The translations under genes and the position numbers were made by a program. Below the pieces are notes generated by a model that did no database searches, had not been told where the DNA came from, and saw only the letters and a list, made by a program, of their open reading frames with translations. Positions 13,315 through 18,235 of a DNA stretch of 18,235 nt are shown here, piece by piece. How positions within the stretch are numbered: position 1 is the stretch's first letter; each line of letters opens with the position of its first letter. The stretch lies in contig CAMZKY010000220.1 in the NCBI GenBank assembly GCA_947311455.1, positions 1-18,235 on the forward strand. The letters are read 5' to 3'. This DNA comes from an uncultured Marinosulfonomonas sp. Lineage in GTDB: Bacteria > Pseudomonadota > Alphaproteobacteria > Rhodobacterales > Rhodobacteraceae.

Positions 13315-14742
13315 ATGTCCAAGCGTTTTGACTACTTTGTTATCTTTGCTGAAATGCGTACGGGGTCTAACTTTCTTGAGGCCAATATTAATGAAATCGA
13401 TGGGCTTACGTGTTATGGGGAGGCTTTCAATCCGTATTTCATCGGGTACCCCAAGCGAAATGATTTGGTTGGTATCACCCAATCTGCGCGTGATTCTGAT
13501 CCGATGCGGCTGGTTCAGGCCATGGTTGAAAAAACCGAAGGATTGCCAGGGTTTCGCTATTTTAACAATCATGACCCACGCATTCTGGAAGAAATTGTTC
13601 AGAATGAGAGATGCGCAAAAATCATCCTGACCCGGAGTGTGTTGGAAAGTTATGTCTCTTGGAAGATCGCCGTTGCAACGGATCAGTGGAAGCTGACCAA
13701 CCTTAAATTCCGCAGATCCGCAAAGATTACATTCGATGCCAAGGAGTATGAAGAATATATTGCCCCGCAAACGGCCTTTCGTTCCGACCTGCAAACGGCA
13801 TTACAAATATCGGGGCAAACCGCTTTTCATATTGCGTTTGAAGATATTCCAAATGTGAACGTTATTAACGGCATCGCGAAATTTCTAGAGGTTGATGGGC
13901 GCAAAGAGCAAACGTCGCAAGCGTTAAAACGGCAAAACCCCGCGCCGCTAAAAGACAAAGTCAAGAATTACGATGAAATGGTTGCAAGCCTTGGAGGCGG
14001 CGATCAGTTTGAAACGGCGCAGACATCCCGCTTTGAACCTGCGCGCGGGGCCGTTGTGCCGTCTTATATTGCTGCTGCGGATGCGCCACTGATCTATCTG
14101 CCTGTTGCGTGTGCTTCGGATAACCGGATTGCGACGTGGCTTGCCGAATTTGACGGGGGGTTGATCGACGGGTTTACCCAAAAAACGCTGCGCCAATGGA
14201 AACGCAAACACATGGGGCACAGAAGCTTTAGTGTTGTCAGCCACCCGATCGCACGGGCGCACCGCGCGTTCTGTCGGTATATTGTGGCTACTGGCCCAAA
14301 TTCATACGTGGAAATTCGTGACGTATTGCGTAAGAAACACAAACTCCCGATTCCCGGGGGGGCTGTGAACGAAAACAATTATGATAAACGCGCCCACCGC
14401 GCGGCATTTATCCAGTTTTTGGAGTTTGTTCAGCAAAACCTGAATGGGCAGACCAATATTCGTGTGGACCCAACATGGGCCAGCCAAGAGAAGGTTTTGC
14501 AAGGGATCGCGCAATTTGCGTTGCCCGATATGATTTTACGCGCCGAAACGTTGGAAACCGGATTGGCCCAATTGGCCGAACAGGTTGGAATGGAATGCCC
14601 AATGATTTCCGATGTGGAAAAAGACGCGCCTTATGACCTTAGTGATTTTTATGACAGTGATGTTGAAGCCGCGGGTCGCCAAGCCTATCAACGGGATTAC
14701 ATGATGTTTGGCTACAAGGCGTGGGATAAACCGGCCGCTTAA
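13315..14742 (+). CDS. PAPS-dependent sulfotransferase, two-part (active-looking N-half, degenerate C-half)
   Basis: The enzyme likely transfers sulfate from PAPS to a carbohydrate. In the N-terminal half (about 1-245), the 5'-phosphosulfate loop is MRTGSNFLE (14-22) and the 3'-phosphate site is R107 with S115 (LTRSVLESYVSW), the expected 8-residue spacing, as in Stf0/NodH-type enzymes. The C-terminal half (about 256-475) looks like a second sulfotransferase-family unit: a strand PLIYLP, then SFSVVSHPIARAHRAF where RxP is expected, and a closing DFYDSDVEAAG...DYMMFGY as at the end of Sulfotransfer_2 proteins. It lacks both PAPS signatures, so it is probably non-catalytic. There is no signal peptide. 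The SD is weak. The gene ends 2 bp from the convergent ptsN stop. Confidence 0.83.
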   Translation: MSKRFDYFVIFAEMRTGSNFLEANINEIDGLTCYGEAFNPYFIGYPKRNDLVGITQSARDSDPMRLVQAMVEKTEGLPGFRYFNNHDPRILEEIVQNERCAKIILTRSVLESYVSWKIAVATDQWKLTNLKFRRSAKITFDAKEYEEYIAPQTAFRSDLQTALQISGQTAFHIAFEDIPNVNVINGIAKFLEVDGRKEQTSQALKRQNPAPLKDKVKNYDEMVASLGGGDQFETAQTSRFEPARGAVVPSYIAAADAPLIYLPVACASDNRIATWLAEFDGGLIDGFTQKTLRQWKRKHMGHRSFSVVSHPIARAHRAFCRYIVATGPNSYVEIRDVLRKKHKLPIPGGAVNENNYDKRAHRAAFIQFLEFVQQNLNGQTNIRVDPTWASQEKVLQGIAQFALPDMILRAETLETGLAQLAEQVGMECPMISDVEKDAPYDLSDFYDSDVEAAGRQAYQRDYMMFGYKAWDKPAA

Positions 14743-14744
14743 AT

Positions 14745-15209
14745 TTACGCAGCTTGACTAGAACGAATTTCTGTAAGCAAAGCATGGAGCGTGGTTTCGT
14801 CGTCATTGGCCCGTAGCTTTGTGCAAAACGTTGCGTCCCGCATCGTGCGAGATACTGATGCCAAGGCTTTTAAATGCTCGACACCGGATTCTTTGGGCGC
14901 GAAAAGTGCAAAAACCAAATCAACAGGTTTGCGGTCTGCAGAATCAAAATCCAGAGGGGCCTCAAGACGCAAGAATGCGCCCACAACCCGATCAAGGCCT
15001 TCCAAGCGTGCGTGAGGCAACGCGACGCCATGGCCAACACCTGTTGGGCCAAGATTTTCACGCTCTTGCAACGCTGCAACAGCATTTTTCTGATCGACCC
15101 CACAACAATCGCTGACAACCTCTCCCAATTTCTGGAAGAGGCGTTTTTTGCTATTGATTTGCCCTACGACACGCACAGCGTCGAGATTAAGGATGCTTGA
15201 AAGCTCCAT
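14745..15209 (-). CDS. ptsN: PTS IIA-like nitrogen-regulatory protein EIIA(Ntr)
   Basis: EIIA(Ntr) is the terminal phospho-acceptor of the regulatory nitrogen PTS (EI(Ntr)-NPr-EIIA(Ntr)) and controls potassium transport, stress and, in several bacteria, envelope polysaccharides. The 154-residue length is normal. The phosphorylated histidine is H66 in GVALPHARLEG, preceded by the typical ENLGPTGVGHG segment. The later LVFALFAPKES and LKALASVSRTMRD segments match the family. No Shine-Dalgarno is evident before ATG (AACGCCAA), so translation may depend on coupling with hpf 36 nt upstream. A 5-bp hairpin with a 4-nt loop (15230-15243) lies in that gap. Last gene of the lptA-lptB-rpoN-hpf-ptsN block. 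Confidence 0.93.
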   Translation of the reverse strand: MELSSILNLDAVRVVGQINSKKRLFQKLGEVVSDCCGVDQKNAVAALQERENLGPTGVGHGVALPHARLEGLDRVVGAFLRLEAPLDFDSADRKPVDLVFALFAPKESGVEHLKALASVSRTMRDATFCTKLRANDDETTLHALLTEIRSSQAA

Positions 15210-15245
15210 TTGGCGTTACTTTATCTGTGCCTGTCGAAACAGGGC

Positions 15246-15821
15246 TTAATTAATATTTCTAGGGTCGACCCAGCCTATGTTTCCGTCATCTCGACGATAC
15301 ACGACATTGACCCCTTTGTGGCCTTCATTGCGAAACACCAAAAGATCTGCCCCAGATAATTCCATCCGCATAACGGCTTCACCTACAGAAACGGTTGGAA
15401 TTGTCGTTTCCATTTCGGCAATGATCATAGGCTGGAGTGTTTCGGGTTCTGATTCTTCTGCAGTTTCTGCTCCTGCGAGGATATACGAGGATGCGTCGGA
15501 AAAATCAACAGGCTGCGGGCGATCTTTGTGGTGGTCTTTCAAGCGCCGCTTGTACCGTCTAAGCTGTTTTTCCATTTTGTCGCTACATTGATCGAAAGCA
15601 GAATAAATTTCATGGGAATGCGCCTTTGCGGAAGCTGTCAACCCTGTCGACATGTGCACCATAGCTTCGCAAACGTATTCGTTTGCACTTCGTGAGAAAA
15701 TGATATTGGCATCGGTTGGGCGATGGGCAAATTTATCAAGGATGCTGCCTAACGCATCTTTAACGTGGGTTTGAAGGGCGTCACCAATATCGATTTGTTT
15801 TCCGCTAATTTGGTATTGCAT
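15246..15821 (-). CDS. hpf: Ribosome hibernation promoting factor, long form (HPF/RaiA)
   Basis: The 191-residue protein is the long type that dimerises 70S ribosomes into 100S particles on its own. The N-terminal S30AE domain (about 1-105) begins YQISGKQIDIGDAL and ends in the basic helix KMEKQLRRYKRRLKDHH. A linker of about 30 residues rich in Glu and Ala follows, then the C-terminal dimerisation domain (about 130-185) with AVMRMELSGADLLVFRN and VVYRRDDGNIGWVDP. Two adjacent ATGs are possible, at 15824 and 15821. AGGAG (15827-15831) is 2 nt from the first and 5 nt from the second, so the second is preferred. It is placed right after rpoN, as in most proteobacteria, and is likely induced in starvation. 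Confidence 0.93.
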   Translation of the reverse strand: MQYQISGKQIDIGDALQTHVKDALGSILDKFAHRPTDANIIFSRSANEYVCEAMVHMSTGLTASAKAHSHEIYSAFDQCSDKMEKQLRRYKRRLKDHHKDRPQPVDFSDASSYILAGAETAEESEPETLQPMIIAEMETTIPTVSVGEAVMRMELSGADLLVFRNEGHKGVNVVYRRDDGNIGWVDPRNIN

Positions 15822-15890
15822 CATATCTCCTTGGTTTATTTAAAGCGCAAGAAAATTCACGTTGCTTGAACGGCAAACCAAAATTTGTGA

Positions 15891-17225
15891 CTACTTGCGA
15901 GTGTTGCGCACGCCACCCAAGCCGTTCGGGGGTGCGGCCTTGGCCACCAGTATCCGGCGGCGTTTTGCTGATGATGGAATGTTCATACATCCCCTGTATT
16001 TGGCGACAGTTCGACGTGCAATGTCAACTCCTTGAGCGTGTAATTTTTCGACAATATTTTCATCTGAATGGATTGACAGGTGTGTTTCGGCCAGTACCAT
16101 TTTGCGAATGCTCTGTTTGATGTTGTGTGCCGATATTTGCGTTTTGCCCGCTTTTCCGATCGACGTGGAAAAGAAATAACGCATGGGGTAAATTGCCCCG
16201 TTTATTGAAATATTTTTATGCGCAATGGCACGACCTATTGTCGAGGCATGCATTTCAAGCTGTTTTGCAATTTTGATGCGGGTCAGGGGGATGAGGTGTT
16301 TTTGATCTTCCGAGAAAAACCGGTGTTGGAAAGAAACAATAGATCGAGCCACTTTCAAGATAGTTTTGCTGCGAAACTCTACCACTTGAATTAAGGTTTT
16401 TGCCCGTGTTTTCTGGGTGATTAAATAATCGAGCGTTTTTCCATCGTTTTTCAAAGCATTCAAGAGATCGTCATCAACCGAAAGTGTTGGAAAGTTTGGA
16501 TTGAAAAGAGAGACGATCAACCCTTTGTCTGGATCATTTTTGACCAAAATATCAGCGACAAGAGCTTCTGTTTGTTCGGAGAATTCTTTCGCAGGGGTGG
16601 GATTAAGGGATTTAAGGGCTTCACCAAATGTTTTGAGTTGCGCCTCTGGCAGGTGAAAAATTTTGCTCAGTTTTCCCCATGCGCGTTTGGCGAATAAAGC
16701 CGCATTTTCGAGGATCATTTTCCCTGTTGCCTCATCAATGCCGGTTTCGATCAGCTGTAATAAAAGGCATTCTTTCAAATCGCGGGCAGCAATGCCTGTT
16801 GGCTCACAGGTTTGCAACGCTTGAATACTTTGTTCGATTATTTCAATTGGCAGATCCAGGTCATCGGCAATTTCATCCGCGCTGCGCGAGAGAAACCCAT
16901 CATCCGTAAGATCACCTGTCAAATAAAGCGCAATGTTTTTTATGGGTTTGTCGAGCGGCATAATCGTTAGCTGTTGACGCAAGTTTTCACCCAGTGTTCC
17001 CGAAGCCGCAACAGTATCAAGCGCGATGTCGTATTCGCTAATGCCGCTGGTGTTTCTGTGTTGAGGATGGTCGACAACCAGCAGAGGGTTATTTTGAGCC
17101 TCTTGCTCGATGTGGTGGATCAATTCAGGCGTTGAGAAGCTTAAAAGCGACATTGCCTCGCGCATGGCAGGGGTGAGCGCCATGCGATGCTGCAATGATT
17201 GAGTAAGGACGGTGTTTAATGCCAT
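15891..17225 (-). CDS. rpoN: RNA polymerase sigma-54 factor
   Basis: Sigma-54 directs transcription from -24/-12 promoters with AAA+ activators. From ATG 17225 the protein has 444 residues, slightly short for the family. Region I (about 1-45) reads LTQSLQHRMALTPAMREAMSLL, with few of the usual glutamines. The core-binding region follows, with EPTGIAARDLKECLLLQL and a FNPNFPTLSVDDD segment. The HTH comes near residues 320-350, and the RpoN box ARRTVAKYR (403-411) is complete except for normal variation. After the box comes IPSSAKRRR and a short tail. The frame opens further upstream to 17300, but that would overlap lptB and adds nothing family-like; MALNTV is 25 nt after the lptB stop. Rhodobacterales often have more than one rpoN. 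Confidence 0.93.
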   Translation of the reverse strand: MALNTVLTQSLQHRMALTPAMREAMSLLSFSTPELIHHIEQEAQNNPLLVVDHPQHRNTSGISEYDIALDTVAASGTLGENLRQQLTIMPLDKPIKNIALYLTGDLTDDGFLSRSADEIADDLDLPIEIIEQSIQALQTCEPTGIAARDLKECLLLQLIETGIDEATGKMILENAALFAKRAWGKLSKIFHLPEAQLKTFGEALKSLNPTPAKEFSEQTEALVADILVKNDPDKGLIVSLFNPNFPTLSVDDDLLNALKNDGKTLDYLITQKTRAKTLIQVVEFRSKTILKVARSIVSFQHRFFSEDQKHLIPLTRIKIAKQLEMHASTIGRAIAHKNISINGAIYPMRYFFSTSIGKAGKTQISAHNIKQSIRKMVLAETHLSIHSDENIVEKLHAQGVDIARRTVAKYRGCMNIPSSAKRRRILVAKAAPPNGLGGVRNTRK

Positions 17226-17250
17226 GAGTGTCCAATGTGCGGTGCTTTGG

Positions 17251-18012
17251 TTAAGAAATGCTAAAACTTTGTCCAAGATAGACGCGGCGCACGTTTTCAT
17301 CGCGCACCACTTCTTCGGTTGTGCCGCTCATCAATACTTTGCCATCATGCAGGATGTAGGCGCGTTCAACGATTTCCAAGGTTTCGCGGACGTTGTGATC
17401 GGTGATCAACACCCCGATGCCACGGTTTTTCAGGTCGGCCACAAGGGCGCGGATTTCGCCAACTGCAATTGGATCAACGCCTGCAAACGGCTCGTCAAGC
17501 AACAGGTATTTCGGATTGGCCGCCAGACAGCGCGCAATTTCAACGCGGCGACGCTCACCGCCCGACAGGGCCATAGCAGGCGCGCGGCGCAGGTGGTCGA
17601 TTGAAAATTCCGATAGCAGCTCTTCCAGCCGTTCACGGCGTTTGTGCCGATCTGAAACTGCAATCTCAAGGATCGCCAGAATGTTGTCTTCAACATTCAT
17701 TCCGCGAAAAATCGAAACTTCTTGGGGCAGGTATCCGATTCCAAGCTTGGCGCGGCGATACATTGGCAGCGACGTTACATCACGCCCGTCAATAATAACC
17801 TGCCCGCCTTCTGGCGTAACAAGGCCGGCAATGGAATAGAAACAGGTGGTTTTACCCGATCCGTTTGGCCCAAGCAGCGCAACAACTTCGCCTCGGCCCA
17901 ATTCAATGCTGACGTCACGGATAACCAAACGCTTGCGATAGCTTTTGCGCAGGTTTTTGATCTGCAATCCGCCGCCGGTTTCGGCAAGCGCAAGGTTTGG
18001 TTTATCAGCCAT
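17251..18012 (-). CDS. lptB: LPS export ABC transporter ATP-binding protein
   Basis: LptB is the cytosolic ATPase that, with LptF and LptG, extracts lipopolysaccharide from the inner membrane and drives it across the LptC-LptA bridge. The 253-residue protein shows Walker A GPNGSGKTT (48-56), a Q-loop GYLPQEVSIFRGM typical of LptB, the signature LSGGERRRVEIARCLA, Walker B YLLLDEPFAGVDP and the switch His in ITDHNVRET. Its ATG overlaps the lptA stop by one base (TGATG), indicating coupling. rpoN follows after 25 nt. This order is the standard proteobacterial lptA-lptB-rpoN block. Confidence 0.95.
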   Translation of the reverse strand: MADKPNLALAETGGGLQIKNLRKSYRKRLVIRDVSIELGRGEVVALLGPNGSGKTTCFYSIAGLVTPEGGQVIIDGRDVTSLPMYRRAKLGIGYLPQEVSIFRGMNVEDNILAILEIAVSDRHKRRERLEELLSEFSIDHLRRAPAMALSGGERRRVEIARCLAANPKYLLLDEPFAGVDPIAVGEIRALVADLKNRGIGVLITDHNVRETLEIVERAYILHDGKVLMSGTTEEVVRDENVRRVYLGQSFSIS

Positions 18013-18235
18013 CAGTTATTACCCGTGCGGAAGATAGTTTTAACCCGGCCTTCCAGAATGGCCTTACCCGTGTTCAAATCGACAACCATGTGTTGGGACG
18101 ATAGTGCATTGCGCCCTTGTGTCAGGATCACGTCACCCGTCATGATGATTTTGGCTGAGCCAATGGTATAAACCGCTTCTCGCGCTTCGGCGGCTTCGGC
18201 CCCGTTTACCAGAACCACATTCCCGGTGGCGTGCA
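18012..18235 (-). CDS. lptA: LPS transport periplasmic protein LptA (C-terminal part, cut by window edge)
   Basis: Only the last 74 or so codons are present; the frame runs off the right edge. The visible part begins HATGNVVLVNG and continues with EAREAVYTIGSAKIIMTGDV and NALSSQHMVVDLNTGKA, the repeating beta-strand pattern of OstA/LptA beta-jellyroll proteins that form the LPS bridge in the periplasm. The signal peptide lies outside the window. The GTG inside the frame at 18218 is not the start, since family-like sequence continues upstream of it. The stop overlaps the lptB start. Confidence 0.88.
   Translation of the reverse strand, partial: HATGNVVLVNGAEAAEAREAVYTIGSAKIIMTGDVILTQGRNALSSQHMVVDLNTGKAILEGRVKTIFRTGNN

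Noticed and set aside
13228..13794. 188-codon minus-strand frame
   Set aside because: Antisense to the end of the GT14 gene and the start of the sulfotransferase gene, both with clear motifs; a shadow frame.
17226..17300. Upstream rpoN start at 17300
   Set aside because: It would overlap the end of lptB by 50 bp and adds 25 residues that do not resemble sigma-54 region I.
1..18235. Mobile element, prophage, CRISPR or tRNA genes
   Set aside because: I found no transposase or integrase reading frame, terminal inverted repeats, regular spacer array or cloverleaf; the only clear repeats are the short ones reported.

Overview
The window is chromosomal DNA of a Gram-negative alphaproteobacterium, most likely a Rhodobacterales (Roseobacter-type) marine bacterium of moderate GC. 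The basis is the gene order lptA-lptB-rpoN-hpf-ptsN on the minus strand, the Rhodobacterales look of the glycosyltransferase/sulfotransferase proteins, and the codon use. This is family and gene-order recognition; no database search was possible. I see no tRNA, rRNA, CRISPR array, transposase or integrase.

Left part (1-4080). The 3' two-thirds of a thiamine-diphosphate enzyme of the acetolactate-synthase superfamily enters from the left edge. A 234-bp regulatory gap follows, holding five helically phased GTATGGC repeats and a perfect 10+10 bp inverted repeat. It leads into a compact five-gene plus-strand operon: an ArsR-family repressor with a CxC metalloid site, an ArsP/DUF318-type permease, a VIT1/CCC1-family membrane transporter, a small CCNC thioredoxin-like protein, and a small AhpD-like protein with a Cys-rich tail. 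The last two overlap by 4 nt, and the operon ends at a strong Rho-independent terminator. There is no ArsC, ArsB or Acr3, so this looks like metal/metalloid (possibly organoarsenical) handling rather than a classic arsenate operon.

Middle part (4081-14742). After a roughly 360-bp poorly coding stretch comes a surface-polysaccharide locus: an ABC-2 export permease on the minus strand, then, divergently, cysQ (PAP phosphatase), a KdsB-like CMP-sugar synthetase, galU, galE, two tandemly duplicated GT2-type glycosyltransferases, a GT14 (Core-2/I-branching-like) transferase with a long C-terminal domain, and a two-part sulfotransferase. GalU and GalE supply UDP-glucose/galactose, the KdsB-like enzyme may supply a CMP-activated keto-sugar, and the GTs assemble and branch a glycan. 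The sulfotransferase could add sulfate from PAPS while CysQ removes the inhibitory PAP by-product. The working model is a sulfated exopolysaccharide or capsule; this is inference. A 24-bp element (GAATC-N4-ATTCCGGAAT-N-GTAG) occurs at both 4089 and 10248, and at 10248 it abuts a perfect 16-bp palindrome.

Right part (14745-18235, minus strand). This is the conserved lptA(partial)-lptB-rpoN-hpf-ptsN block: LPS transport ATPase, sigma-54, ribosome hibernation factor and nitrogen-PTS EIIA. It converges on the sulfotransferase gene with only 2 bp between the stop codons.
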